Shown piece by piece: positions 39,180-49,895 of a stretch of DNA of 64,000 nucleotides. Source of the DNA: Clostridia bacterium (GTDB lineage: Bacteria > Acidobacteriota > Terriglobia > Terriglobales > Acidobacteriaceae); the NCBI GenBank assembly GCA_035561135.1, contig DATMYA010000008.1, positions 372,001-436,000 on the forward strand, read 5' to 3'. The notes beneath the pieces are model-generated. The model searched no databases. It saw nothing but the letters and a program-made list of their open reading frames with translations, and was not told where the DNA came from. Numbering within the stretch: position 1 is the stretch's first letter; each line of letters opens with the position of its first letter. Both the position numbers and the translations under genes were made by a program.

Positions 39180-40202
39180 TTATTTCAATTTGCTGGTGTA
39201 GTAACCCGTGCGATGGCGGACCTTCAGCGATGCAGCATCCGGCGCATCGTTCGTCGCAGGATCAATGTCTATGCTTATTCGCCGGAACTCGTTCCCGGTC
39301 CTCTGCGAAGGATAGTAGGCGATAAGGTACTGCGTCCGAAGTTCGTCGCTGATCTGGTGGAAAACCTCTTCAAGCTGGCCCAGCGAGGTGGCGTAATAGT
39401 GCTTGCCACCGGTGTCCCTGGACAGTTGAATCAGCGCGTGTTCCCCGCCGGTGTCGCGCCCGGCGCTGGCTTCGATGGGGACCATGATGACGGCGTAGAG
39501 AATGGTTTCCGCAGTCTGTGCAGCGCGCACCGCTTCGGCATAGCTGATCCTGCTGGCGGTGTCACCGCCATCGGTGATCACGACCATCACCTTGCGTCCC
39601 TTGCGCGGAAGCAGTGCCTCAGACCCGAGATACAGCGCGTCGTACAGGGCCGTAGCCGCGCCGGTTCGCACCGTGACGATCCCGCGATCAATCTGTTTCA
39701 GGTCCGACGTGAACGGGACAACCTCGTGGACGATCTCGCTGAACGCGTAAACCGAAAGCGCGTCGATCGGGCGCACGATTGCATGCGCAAATTTTCTGGC
39801 AGATTCGAGCTCAAGCCTCAGGTCCTTGCGCGTGCTCAGGCTCGCGTCTATGCCCATGACGATGGAGAGCGGCAGCTCGGATTCTCGGTTGAAGACCGCG
39901 ATCTTTTGCTCGACACCGTCTTCGGAAATCTTGAAATCGTCTTTCTTCAGCGACGCGATAGGCGCGCCGTTATTGTCCGTGACAGTGGCGAACACATTCA
40001 CCAATTTCACATTTACTTTGAACACTGCGGCGGGATCGTTTGTCTGTTCATCCTGCTTCGGTTCCCGGGCGGCGGGGGGTTTTGCACTTGTGTCCGTGTG
40101 CGACGCCGGCGGCTCGCCGGGAGCAACCGCCGGTGGCGGCGATGTCTGGGCCAAGGCTGCGGCGGCCAGCACGAAAGGAAGCAATATTTTCAGGATCTTC
40201 AT
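39180..40202 (-). CDS. exported VWFA-related domain protein
   Basis: 340 residues. Signal peptide (ILKILLPFVLAAAALAQ), a Pro-rich linker to residue 60, then the acidobacterial VWFA-related layout: a small N-terminal beta domain (VNVKLVNVFATVTDNNGAPI) followed by a von Willebrand A domain with the metal-ion site D119-x-S121-x-S123 (GIDASLSTRKD), a Thr in the loop RTGAATALYDAL, and VVITDGGDTASR. It ends with QYLIAYYPSQRTGNEFRRI, as in the TIGR03436-type family that is abundant in Acidobacteriota. Probably periplasmic or surface protein binding. No partner gene is adjacent. Confidence 0.9.
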   Translation of the reverse strand: MKILKILLPFVLAAAALAQTSPPPAVAPGEPPASHTDTSAKPPAAREPKQDEQTNDPAAVFKVNVKLVNVFATVTDNNGAPIASLKKDDFKISEDGVEQKIAVFNRESELPLSIVMGIDASLSTRKDLRLELESARKFAHAIVRPIDALSVYAFSEIVHEVVPFTSDLKQIDRGIVTVRTGAATALYDALYLGSEALLPRKGRKVMVVITDGGDTASRISYAEAVRAAQTAETILYAVIMVPIEASAGRDTGGEHALIQLSRDTGGKHYYATSLGQLEEVFHQISDELRTQYLIAYYPSQRTGNEFRRISIDIDPATNDAPDAASLKVRHRTGYYTSKLK

Positions 40203-40327
40203 TGAAAGCTTTTCTTATCGAGCGCTGTTGATGATTGTGCGGCGGACACTTGCGGTGCAAACACCGTCCATAAGCCAAACACCGCGCGCAGTGCGAAGTT
40301 TCGCGTAGGGGCCCTGGACCTGCATCA

Positions 40328-41056
40328 TCAATCCCTGGTCACCCGTAGCTCGGGCGGGAACTCTTCGCCATCGGCCCAGACCGCCCCGTCCTCAAAGTAT
40401 TCCTTCTTCCAGATCGGAACCGTTTTCTTCAGCGTATCGATTAGCCAGCGGCAAGCCTCGAACGCAGGGCCGCGATGCGCCGACGCGACCACGATAAGGA
40501 TGCTTGTCTCTCCGATTTCGAGCCGCCCAAGGCGATGAATTATGCGCACCTCGCGAACCTTGTGCTCGCGAAGAGCCTGCTCCGCGAGGCTCTCCATCTG
40601 CTGTATCGCCATCTGCTCGTAAGCCTCGTAATCGAGGTACAGCGTGCGGCGACCACGCGTGTTGTTCCGCACGATGCCATCGAAGATGCACGCAGCCCCG
40701 TCTTCGGGCCGCTCCACTGCTTCGATTACAGGCTGTGCTGCGATGCGTCGGCGCGTTATGCAACAGTGTGGCGAAAGCAGATCGGCGGGAGCCGTCGCGG
40801 GCACGGCATCCGTGCCACCGCTCACCGGCGGTAGCAGCGCGACTTCGTCTCCCTCACTAAGAACGACGTCCGGGGCGGCGTACTCGTTGTTCACTGCAAT
40901 AGCGAGCGAGCCATTGAAACGCGCGAAGGTTGGATACGTGGAGAGCAGATGCTTCCAAAGATCGCCGACCGTCGAACCCACAGAGACATCCTGCTGCTGG
41001 ACGGCGCGTCCAGCCAGATCCTTCAGTATCCCGAGATAGACAATGCGAACCTGCAT
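40328..41056 (-). CDS. fused molybdopterin synthase MoaD-MoaE
   Basis: 242 residues. Residues 1-81 are MoaD (ubiquitin-like): MQVRIVYLGILKDLAGR opening and LLPPVSGG end, with G80-G81 where free MoaD has its C-terminal Gly-Gly. An Ala/Pro linker follows, and from about residue 100 MoaE: FDGIVRNNTRGRRTLYLDYE, IIHRLGRLEIGETSILIVV and TLKKTVPIWKKEYFEDG with the catalytic lysines. MoaD must expose Gly-Gly at its C-terminus to be thiocarboxylated by MoeB, so this chain should be cut after G81. The M. tuberculosis MoaX fusion is a known parallel. No other moa genes are in the window. Makes molybdopterin from cPMP in the cytosol. Confidence 0.93.
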   Translation of the reverse strand: MQVRIVYLGILKDLAGRAVQQQDVSVGSTVGDLWKHLLSTYPTFARFNGSLAIAVNNEYAAPDVVLSEGDEVALLPPVSGGTDAVPATAPADLLSPHCCITRRRIAAQPVIEAVERPEDGAACIFDGIVRNNTRGRRTLYLDYEAYEQMAIQQMESLAEQALREHKVREVRIIHRLGRLEIGETSILIVVASAHRGPAFEACRWLIDTLKKTVPIWKKEYFEDGAVWADGEEFPPELRVTRD

Positions 41057-41156
41057 GCCCGGCCAGTGTAATGCACGGCGAGAGATTTGAAAAAGCCATG
41101 CCGAGTTGCAGAAAACCTCAGAGTTGCGACTTCAACGGTTCGCAAGAAAAGAAAAA

Positions 41157-41177
41157 GGCCGCCAGCACATGACGGCC
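41157..41177 (-). terminator. terminator of lon
   Basis: Minus strand GGCCGTCA and TGGCGGCC pair around a 5-nt loop (one mismatch), followed by TTTTTCTTTTC. It lies 66 nt after the lon stop. Confidence 0.8.
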
Positions 41178-41243
41178 CTAAGAGTCGATGAGGTGGCGCC
41201 TATTTTTGGCGCGGCCGAAGCATCTCCAGATAACTTTGTAACA

Positions 41244-43685
<2,442 letters not shown>

Positions 43686-43717
43686 AACACTCCTTGAGTC
43701 AGTCATACTCAACATTT

Positions 43718-43747
43718 TGATGAAGCGACGTGTTTGAAAGATTCAAG
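43718..43747 (-). promoter_or_regulatory. possible heat-shock-type promoter and palindrome before lon
   Basis: On the minus strand CTTGAA (43747-43742) and CTTCATCA (43725-43718) are 16 nt apart, near the sigma-32-type CTTGAA / CCCCAT pattern. TTGAA-TCT-TTCAA (43746-43734) is also a small perfect palindrome. The match is weak. Confidence 0.25.
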
Positions 43748-44132
43748 CTGCAACATAGCGCTTTGATTCCAGTCACTTAGCCGCACCGGAGAAAACGGGA
43801 CCAGGCTGAGCTAACGGCGAATCCCAGGGAAAGAACAGCATGCGATGCCAAAGTGCCACGTCTTGCAGAATTACAACCGGGCTTAAACCCTCCCTTAGAA
43901 GCGGCGCGATTCTAATCGCAGTACTGGCCGCACCGCAATGACAGAGGGGAGAATATCTTCCCAAGCCTTGAAGCAGCACTGGCAAACATCACTCATTCGT
44001 ACATTGTCCGAACAATACGGGCCGATGGACTTTCGGTACGACAACGGCCAGGGCAAGCAGCTGCATCTCAGCCAGAGCTTCTCAAATCACGCACAGCGGC
44101 CCTGGCTAAGAGGAGGGGCTCGCTTTTAAGGA
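43748..44132. other. gene-free stretch between lon and beta-barrel gene
   Basis: 385 bp. A 63-codon plus-strand frame (43938-44129) ends just before the beta-barrel gene, but has no Shine-Dalgarno site or known similarity and is not called. No repeat or RNA structure stands out. Confidence 0.4.
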
Positions 44133-44138
44133 ATGCCG

Positions 44139-44741
44139 ATGAAAAGCTTTCCCAGAAATCTTACCGTTTTAAGAAATTTTGCAAATGTTCTTATGTTGGG
44201 CTTCTGCTTTCTGGCCACTGTCGTTGCAGCCAACGCCCAACAGAATGAATTAGCGATTACCGTCGGCGGACAATTTCCCCGAAACAATCTGTTTGATACG
44301 GGAGCAAGCTTTGCGGTTGGCGGCAATTACGCTAGTCGTCTTCTGCACGTGCCCCTTGCTTCGCTCTACTTTGAAGTTTCCGTCGTTGCAGGCCCGAAAA
44401 GCGTTCTGCGACTGCCCTCACGGTCCAACTATTCTTCTCTGTTCATCGCGCCCGGACTAAAGCTGAAGCTTGCGCCGGAGTTTCCGGTGTCGCCCTATTT
44501 CGCTGTGGGCGGCGGATTCGCAAGATTCCACTCGGACGCGACCGCTACCACTTCCGGCGAGAGCGTGAACACGGGTGTTTTCGATTACGGCGCTGGCTTG
44601 GATATGAAGATATTCCCGGCGCTCAGCGTTCGCGGCGAAGTACGCGATTTCTTTTCAGGCTCGCCAAGCTTCAGTGCCCTCGGCGACACAGGACGCCAGC
44701 ACAACGTAGTGGCGCAGACCGGAATTGTGCTGCGGTTCTAG
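44139..44741 (+). CDS. outer-membrane beta-barrel protein
   Basis: 200 residues. The second ATG (44139) is preferred because AAGGA lies 6 nt upstream; the ATG at 44133 is too close to it. The N-terminus is long and basic (KSFPRNLTVLRNF), then a hydrophobic signal core and NAQ cleavage site. The mature part alternates polar and hydrophobic residues as barrel strands do (LAITVGGQFPRNNLF; LFIAPGLKLKLAPEFPVSPY), with a terminal Phe (GIVLRF). It is of the porin_OMP_b-brl/OmpA-barrel kind. No peptidoglycan-binding domain is attached. The gene is followed by a repeat element rather than a terminator. Confidence 0.8.
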   Translation: MKSFPRNLTVLRNFANVLMLGFCFLATVVAANAQQNELAITVGGQFPRNNLFDTGASFAVGGNYASRLLHVPLASLYFEVSVVAGPKSVLRLPSRSNYSSLFIAPGLKLKLAPEFPVSPYFAVGGGFARFHSDATATTSGESVNTGVFDYGAGLDMKIFPALSVRGEVRDFFSGSPSFSALGDTGRQHNVVAQTGIVLRF

Positions 44742-44774
44742 AGGCTTCTGAAGTCGAAACGGCTTGCAATAAAC

Positions 44775-44863
44775 GGGTCACCCTGAGGGTAGCGAAGGAT
44801 CTGCTATTTACAACAAAGCAGATTCCTTCGGTCCCGCAAAGCGGCGTGACCTCAGGATGACCC
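44775..44863. repeat. dispersed palindromic repeat, family A, copy 1
   Basis: 89-bp nearly complete inverted repeat. Outer arms GGGTCACCCTGAGG and CCTCAGGATGACCC, inner arms GAAGGATCTGCT and AGCAGATTCCTTC. Related copies lie at about 46.8, 57.2 and 58.5 kb. It would fold as a long cruciform or RNA hairpin just after the beta-barrel gene and may act as its terminator. Confidence 0.8.
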
Positions 44864-45057
44864 AATATAGAGTTTTTCAGCAACCTGTCTAGCAGGGAAG
44901 CCAAGCAATCGACCCGCGGCTTTGCGGAACCCGCGGAATAGAGTTGCCTGCGTAAGCGGCCTTCGGTGGCAACCCTCGATTCGTACCAACCCGTACGGCG
45001 CAGAGCGCCTCAAAGTTTGTAGTCGAAGATTGAAAACCACAGGGTGAGGAAATCGAG
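44864..45057. other. gene-free stretch before the Lmo0937-like gene
   Basis: Together with the repeat, this makes a 316-bp gap between genes. It contains an inverted pair GTTGCC/GGCAAC around a 19-nt gap near 44,942. The promoter of the small membrane protein gene should be here, but cannot be placed. Confidence 0.3.
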
Positions 45058-45210
45058 ATGCTTTGGACGCTGTTTGTGATTCTGCTTGTACTGTGGCTGC
45101 TGGGTGTCGTCAGCAGCTATACGCTGGGCGGCTTCATTCACATTCTGCTGGTCCTGGCCGTCATCGCGCTGGTGTTCCAGCTGATTAGTGGACGCAGACC
45201 CGTCGCCTAA
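45058..45210 (+). CDS. Lmo0937-like small membrane protein
   Basis: 50 residues from the ATG at 45058, with GAGGAAA upstream. The whole protein is two hydrophobic helices: MLWTLFVILLVLWLLGVVSS and HILLVLAVIALVFQLISG, separated by YTLGGFI and ending in a short basic tail. The length, the LWTL-x-V-x-L-x-LWLLG opening and the G-G-x-I-H-x-LLV centre match the Lmo0937 family of tiny membrane proteins that are widespread in soil bacteria and often sit with stress genes. The function is unknown. A CsbD-family gene follows 55 bp later in the same direction, consistent with a general-stress unit. Confidence 0.85.
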   Translation: MLWTLFVILLVLWLLGVVSSYTLGGFIHILLVLAVIALVFQLISGRRPVA

Positions 45211-45265
45211 GCCCGACGGAATCGCCGGGCGCACGCTTGAGAGAGTTTAAGTCTTGGGAGGGCTA

Positions 45266-45508
45266 ATGGATAAGGACCGCATCAAAGGCAAGATGGAGGA
45301 TGTGAAAGGCCGAGTTGAGCGGCAAGTGGGCGAGTGGACGGGCGACGAAGAAGCCCAGGCGGAAGGCATGAAAGATCAAGCCAAGGGCAAGATCGAAAAT
45401 GCCTGGGGCAAAACAAAAGACGCTGTCCGCGATGCCACCGAGAAAGGTGATCGTAACGTTGACCGGGACGCCGACAACGACATCGACCGCGACAAGAACG
45501 CCGCCTAG
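45266..45508 (+). CDS. CsbD-family stress protein
   Basis: 80 residues. The ATG at 45266 has GGGAGGG 4-5 nt upstream. The sequence is the CsbD pattern: MDKDRIKGKMEDVKGRVERQ, GEWTGDEEAQAEGMKDQAKG and KIENAWGKTKDAVRDATEKG, followed by an Asp/Arg-rich tail (NVDRDADNDIDRDK). These are highly charged, Lys/Glu/Gly-rich hydrophilic proteins, induced by general stress in other bacteria (sigma-B in Bacillus); the molecular role is unknown. The acidic repeated tail is an addition to the usual 65-residue core. It ends at a clear terminator. Confidence 0.93.
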   Translation: MDKDRIKGKMEDVKGRVERQVGEWTGDEEAQAEGMKDQAKGKIENAWGKTKDAVRDATEKGDRNVDRDADNDIDRDKNAA

Positions 45509-45570
45509 ATCATCCGGCGAATTGCGCAGCGCTCCGGTCGACAGAATGCTTCAGGGTTGTCACTCATCAA

Positions 45571-45594
45571 AGGCGCTCCTTCCGTGGAGCGCCT
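45571..45594 (+). terminator. rho-independent terminator after csbD-like gene
   Basis: AGGCGCTCC and GGAGCGCCT form a perfect 9-bp stem with a 6-nt loop, followed by TTACTTT, 62 nt after the CsbD stop. Confidence 0.75.
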
Positions 45595-45789
45595 TTACTT
45601 TCGCGGCAAGATAATCCGGTTCGAGTCCGAGCGTGGCATCCAGGGAATACAAATAAGATCGGCAGCATACGATTTCGCCGGCACCTACGACTTCTTGCGG
45701 GACAATGGTCAATTGCAGCGCAACCTGGATTGCAGCGCAGAACTCCGTGTGACCACTGCAATTGCGCTCGCAGTCGTGTGCGGTGATTT

Positions 45790-46179
45790 ATGTTGCGGGT
45801 GCTGTCGGGTGTCCTTATCGCTATCGCTGCATCTCTTGCTCAGGCGCAATATCCGAATCCGCGCTTGGGGGGCGAGTTCGTGCACGTGGCCGAGCAGATT
45901 GCACGAAGCCGCCTGACGCGCATCGTGCGCCCGGTTGCACCCGCAGAGCGCGAGCGCTTCTCTTGCGACTCCAAGGTTTACTTGATCCTCCGGCTTGATG
46001 ATGCGGGCGCACCTGCGCAAATCAACGTCATCTCCGGCGAGCCGGTGCTTGCCGCGTCAGCAGTGCAGGCAGTACGACAATGGCGCTTTGAACCCTATTT
46101 TATCGATGGCAAGCCAGTACGGGTACAGACACAGGTGACGCTCGTCTGCCCTTATGACTGGGATTTTCCTGCTGGCTAA
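45790..46179 (+). CDS. exported TonB C-terminal-domain protein
   Basis: 129 residues from the ATG at 45790. Signal peptide MLRVLSGVLIAIAASLAQAQ, a short linker, then a TonB C-terminal-like domain from about residue 55: KVYLILRLDDAGAPAQINVI, SGEPVLAASAVQAVRQWRFE and PYFIDGKPVRVQTQVTLVCP. It has the A-V-x-A-V-R-x-W-R-F/Y-x-P motif characteristic of these domains. There is no long Pro-rich spacer, so it is too short to span the periplasm as a classic TonB would. Two Cys (in SCDSK and VCPYD) could form a disulfide. With three Oar-like receptors in the window, a link to receptor energisation is possible but unproven. Confidence 0.8.
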   Translation: MLRVLSGVLIAIAASLAQAQYPNPRLGGEFVHVAEQIARSRLTRIVRPVAPAERERFSCDSKVYLILRLDDAGAPAQINVISGEPVLAASAVQAVRQWRFEPYFIDGKPVRVQTQVTLVCPYDWDFPAG

Positions 46180-46203
46180 ACAGCTCCAAAACTTTTGCGT
46201 CTT

Positions 46204-46713
46204 CTATAGTCGCTTGATCATGAAAAACGCGTCGAGCTCGCCGTTGTAGTAGCGCGGCAGGGTTCGCACGATGTTGTACTTGTGCTGCTTATAGAACGCG
46301 AGCGCAGAAGAATTATTGACAGCCGCTTCTAGCACCATCATGAACGCGCCTTCTTTGATGACACGCTTCTCGGCGGCTGCCATCAGTATCGTGCCCAGTC
46401 CCTGGCGGCGATATGCGGGACGGATGTCGAGCGTGATGACATGTCCGTAGCCCTTAGGGTGCATCTCGGCCACTGCGAAACCGGCAATTCTGTGGGCGGG
46501 CTGTTTTGGTTCACGAGGTCCAGCCAGTGTGGCGTCGCCGACTGAACTTGAAGATGCAGGCGCCGGCTCGGCGATGATGCCGAACGCCCCCTTGCGTTGA
46601 ACATAGCTTTGCAACTCGCCGCGCGAGTAGGAGATGCCGGGAGGAAAGCACTCCCGATCAATGGCGAGCATCTCGTCGATGTCTTTGACTTTGAAGTCAC
46701 GAAGTGAGAACAC
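46204..46713 (-). CDS. GNAT-family N-acetyltransferase, RimI-like
   Basis: 169 residues. The acetyl-CoA-binding motif A is clear: VITLDIRPAYRRQGLGTILM, with the R/Q-x-x-G-x-G/A loop (RRQGLG). The beta4 strand and the following helix read FMMVLEAAVNNSSALAFYKQHKY, and the end YNIVRTLPRYYNGELDAFFM is like RimI enzymes that acetylate protein N-termini. Between strands 2 and 3 is a low-complexity insert of about 25 residues (PAPASSSSVGDATLAGPREP). The substrate is unknown. It is separated from the next minus-strand gene by a family A repeat. Confidence 0.88.
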   Translation of the reverse strand: MFSLRDFKVKDIDEMLAIDRECFPPGISYSRGELQSYVQRKGAFGIIAEPAPASSSSVGDATLAGPREPKQPAHRIAGFAVAEMHPKGYGHVITLDIRPAYRRQGLGTILMAAAEKRVIKEGAFMMVLEAAVNNSSALAFYKQHKYNIVRTLPRYYNGELDAFFMIKRL

Positions 46714-46760
46714 GAAAGCTAGTGTGGACGTTTAACTTCGCCGTGGCAAGTCGCGACTTT

Positions 46761-46822
46761 TGCGCACGAAGGATCTGCTTTGTTGTGAAGAGCAGATCCT
46801 TCGCTACGCTCAGGATGAGCCC
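46761..46822. repeat. dispersed palindromic repeat, family A, copy 2
   Basis: CGAAGGATCTGCT (46767-46779) and AGCAGATCCTTCG (46791-46803) form a perfect 13-bp inverted pair, followed by CTACGCTCAGGATGA. It corresponds to the inner stem and right outer arm of the copy at 44.8 kb; the left outer arm is missing. Confidence 0.75.
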
Positions 46823-46841
46823 CGCTTGTTTCCGTTTCCGG

Positions 46842-47411
46842 TTATGCAGTCTTTCGTCCGGCGATACGGGATTCAGAGAAGAGGCCGATCATCTCCTGGT
46901 TGAAACGCGGAATGTCAGACGGTTGGCGGCTGCTCACCCAGTTGCGGTCGCGAATGACCACGTCGTCCCGCCACTCGGCGCCCGCGTTCTTGAGATCGTC
47001 CTGGATGGTGTGATAGCTGGTCATTTTGCGGCCTTTCACCAGCCCGGCCGAAACGAGCAGCCACGGGCCGTGGCAGATGACCGCAATCGGCCGTTCCGAT
47101 TGATCGAATTTGCGAACAAATTCCTGCGCTTTTTTCTCCATGCGAAGCGCGTCAGCGTTCAGCGCGCCACCCGGAAGAAGCACTGCATCGAACTCGTCCG
47201 GATTCGCCTGGTCGAGCGTGCGATCTACTTTGATCTTCTGCGTTTTATTCACGTGCTGGACGGCCTGAATCTCACCGGCTTTCGGAGCAATGACGGATGT
47301 TTTCGCGCCAGCTTGCTGCAACGCTTTCCTGGGTTCCGTCAGTTCCGACTCTTCGAAAAAGTCCGTCGCAAGGATTGCCACATTCATTCCGTTCAGGTTC
47401 TGCTCTGCCAT
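46842..47411 (-). CDS. DJ-1/PfpI-family protein
   Basis: 189 residues. It has the class I glutamine-amidotransferase-like fold of PfpI: MNVAILATDFFEESELTEPR (with the acidic E at the elbow), LLPGGALNADALR, and the nucleophile elbow AVICHGPWLLVSAGLVKGRK with Cys-His. The later VIRDRNWVSSRQPSDIPRFN is typical of the PfpI/YhbO subgroup. Characterised relatives act in stress protection, reported as proteases, chaperones or deglycases. The start at 47411 gives the usual length. It stands alone on the minus strand. Confidence 0.92.
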   Translation of the reverse strand: MAEQNLNGMNVAILATDFFEESELTEPRKALQQAGAKTSVIAPKAGEIQAVQHVNKTQKIKVDRTLDQANPDEFDAVLLPGGALNADALRMEKKAQEFVRKFDQSERPIAVICHGPWLLVSAGLVKGRKMTSYHTIQDDLKNAGAEWRDDVVIRDRNWVSSRQPSDIPRFNQEMIGLFSESRIAGRKTA

Positions 47412-47567
47412 GGAGACCTCCAGTTAGCTGTTTCTGTTTGGGAAGGTGGAGTGAGCACGGTTCGGTCAGTTCGTGTTCTCCGAGAAATTTCAATCGTTGG
47501 GATGCGACGGATGCACGTTAGGAAGTAGCTGCGCCCGGGTTTATCCAGCTCGAGCTTACGCACATCA

Positions 47568-49895
47568 TTATTTGTGTAGCGCAGCCCCTCTGTTGCTGGC
47601 CACCAATGCAGCCTGCTCGGTTTGGCCATTGCGGAGGTAAGCCTCCGCAAGATGCCGCTTGATGTCGCCCAGAACGGCTGCGCCATCGCGAGCTTGCGTC
47701 TTCGCGAGCACGTGCGCCCGTTCCAACACGGCCACCGCCTGGGTGTACTCACGACGTTTCAAATAAACGTAGCCAAGCGTGTCGAGCACTCCTGCGCTGG
47801 CCGGCGCCAACTCACGCGCACGCTGTGCCAAGGTCAGGGCGCGGTCGAGGTTACTTCCCTGCTCTGCGTAGATCCAGGCCAGGTTGTTGGCGGCCACTCC
47901 TGTCTTGTCCCCGGCGCGCACCGCAGCTTCGTAGTTTGCTATTGCGGATTGCATGTCCTGGCGATCCTGCGCGCGCACGCCGTTGAGTAGAGTCCGCATG
48001 TCGCCGACACGAGCGGCAGAATCTGTGGCTGCGCTGACTTCGCCGTCGGCGGCGAAGATTTGCGCCAGGGCAGTCGCCGCCGAAGGCCGGTTAGGATCGA
48101 TTTCCAGGGAACGTTGCAAGCAGCGGCGCGCGTCCTCCGTCCAGCTACGCTCAGCGAACAATCGCCCTGTAATCTCCATCAACGTGGCAGAGCGTGGCTC
48201 GGAGGACGCAATCGTTTCCATCTTCAGCAGCATGGGCCGGGTGACCATACCTGAGCGATACACCTTCGTAAGGCCTTCGATCGCCGAACGCGAACGGGGT
48301 TCCAGCAGCACGGCCTGTTGAAACTGTATGAGCGACTCGCCAATCTTGTCTTCTTCCAGCGCGATCTGTCCGTTTATCAGGTGCGGCTCGGCCGAAGTGG
48401 GGTCCACTACCTGCGCACGGTGGCTGATGATCCGCGCCGAGGCATAGTTCTTCTCCGCCACCAAGACGCGAGCGAAGAGAATCAACGCTTCGAAATTCCC
48501 GGGCTCTTCCCTGACCGCGGGTACCACGTAATCCTGCGCAGCCGCGAAATCGCCGGAGTTGAGCGTGTAACCAGCAAGCGCCAATCGCGCGGGGATGAAG
48601 CGAGAATCCTCCTCCAGCGCAGCGTCCCAATCGGTTCGTGCGCCAGATGGATCACCCGAACGGTACTTCACTACGCCCAGAACATAATGCGCGGCGGCCG
48701 ACTCCGGAGCCATTTCGACGGCCGCTTCTGCCTGAACCTTCGCCATGGGAAGATCGTTCTCGGCAATGGAAATTTCCGCCTCGAGCAGGCGAATTGTGGC
48801 GGCATCCAGTTCTCTTCGAAACTCCGTAAGATGCTCGCGCGCAATCCTGGCTCCGGACTCAGCGTGACGGGAACTGCGTTGGTCCGAAACTGCCCCTGCG
48901 GCGAGATCCGCTTCGATCAACCGGGAAATGAGCTGGCCCCGCGTTTCTTTGGCCTGTGCGATTTGTATGGGACCGGAGGCCTGGTCGGCTGCGACGCTGG
49001 TGCGCAATGCTATGAGATACGCTTCGCTCGCCCTGCCCGCCTTTCCGGAGATCAGGTGAAAATCCGGAAGTGCCGTCGGCAACTTCGGACGCAGACTATC
49101 GACCCGCTTCAGTATCTGTTCGGCCTCGGCGACGCGACCGGCACGCTCCAGGTACTGCGCCAGCCGCAGATTGCTCTCCGGCGTGTTCTCGGCGGCCACA
49201 GCTTTTCGATACGCGTCCTCCGCGATCTTAACGTTCCCTTCCTGCTCTTCCAATCTCCCCAGCGCGAGCCAGGGCATCGCGCTCAGGGGTTGAGCCTGCG
49301 CAGCTTTCCGCAGTACATCGCGAGCCTGTTCCGTCTGGTTATCGTGCTGGTAGAGGTCGGAAAGCGAGAGCGCGACCTTTACACGGCCGGGGTCGGCCGT
49401 CAGCACGCGCGTGAAGGCGTCGCGGGCGATATCTGTTTGCCCGTTCGCGGCGGCCGCTGCACCAAGCAGTGCGAGCGCATCCAGGTTCGCGCCCGAAGAC
49501 TTGAGCGCAGCGCTGGCCTGCTCTGTGGCGCGGTCACCCGATCCAGCGAGCAGATAGAGTTCGCCCAGACGCAGGTGCGCCGATTGATTGTGGTCGTTCA
49601 GTTCAACGGCTTTGTTGTAGGCGGAAAAGGCGTCTGCCGGGCGCTCCAGCGCAAGCAGGCACTCGCCCGACCGGTAGTAGAGTTCGGAGAGTCTCTTGGT
49701 ATCTGACGCCGCGGTATCGGCAATCTCAGCCTTGTAGGCGTCCAGGGCGAGCGCAAACTGGCCCTTCTTCTCGAGTTGCTCTGCGCGCTCAAGCTGCTTG
49801 TGGCGCGAACATGCGAAAGTGACGGAGAGTACGACGACAGCAAGCGAACAAAATAAGATTCGGGTACGCACTGTGACACCAACCCCGGCGCGCAT
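47568..49895 (-). CDS. large TPR-repeat protein, probable lipoprotein
   Basis: 775 residues. The N-terminus has a basic start, a hydrophobic core (ILFCSLAVVVLSVTFAC) and a Cys in a lipobox-like position (TFAC-S). The rest is some 18-20 TPR-like helix pairs, for example AEQLEKKGQFALALDAYKAE, AHLRLGELYLLAGSGDRATE, and AGVLDTLGYVYLKRREYTQA near the end. This layout resembles EpsD/PrsT-type TPR lipoproteins involved in exopolysaccharide export, but no polysaccharide genes are near. It probably works as a periplasmic scaffold. The start at 49895 lacks a good ribosome site; a GTG a few codons later is possible. Confidence 0.85.
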   Translation of the reverse strand: MRAGVGVTVRTRILFCSLAVVVLSVTFACSRHKQLERAEQLEKKGQFALALDAYKAEIADTAASDTKRLSELYYRSGECLLALERPADAFSAYNKAVELNDHNQSAHLRLGELYLLAGSGDRATEQASAALKSSGANLDALALLGAAAAANGQTDIARDAFTRVLTADPGRVKVALSLSDLYQHDNQTEQARDVLRKAAQAQPLSAMPWLALGRLEEQEGNVKIAEDAYRKAVAAENTPESNLRLAQYLERAGRVAEAEQILKRVDSLRPKLPTALPDFHLISGKAGRASEAYLIALRTSVAADQASGPIQIAQAKETRGQLISRLIEADLAAGAVSDQRSSRHAESGARIAREHLTEFRRELDAATIRLLEAEISIAENDLPMAKVQAEAAVEMAPESAAAHYVLGVVKYRSGDPSGARTDWDAALEEDSRFIPARLALAGYTLNSGDFAAAQDYVVPAVREEPGNFEALILFARVLVAEKNYASARIISHRAQVVDPTSAEPHLINGQIALEEDKIGESLIQFQQAVLLEPRSRSAIEGLTKVYRSGMVTRPMLLKMETIASSEPRSATLMEITGRLFAERSWTEDARRCLQRSLEIDPNRPSAATALAQIFAADGEVSAATDSAARVGDMRTLLNGVRAQDRQDMQSAIANYEAAVRAGDKTGVAANNLAWIYAEQGSNLDRALTLAQRARELAPASAGVLDTLGYVYLKRREYTQAVAVLERAHVLAKTQARDGAAVLGDIKRHLAEAYLRNGQTEQAALVASNRGAALHK

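Noticed and set aside
43938-44129. 63-codon frame before the beta-barrel gene
   Set aside because: No ribosome site, no similarity I can recognise, and it ends just before a well-supported gene.
48318-49706. 462-codon plus-strand frame inside the large TPR gene
   Set aside because: Shadow frame; the TPR repeats on the minus strand explain the sequence.
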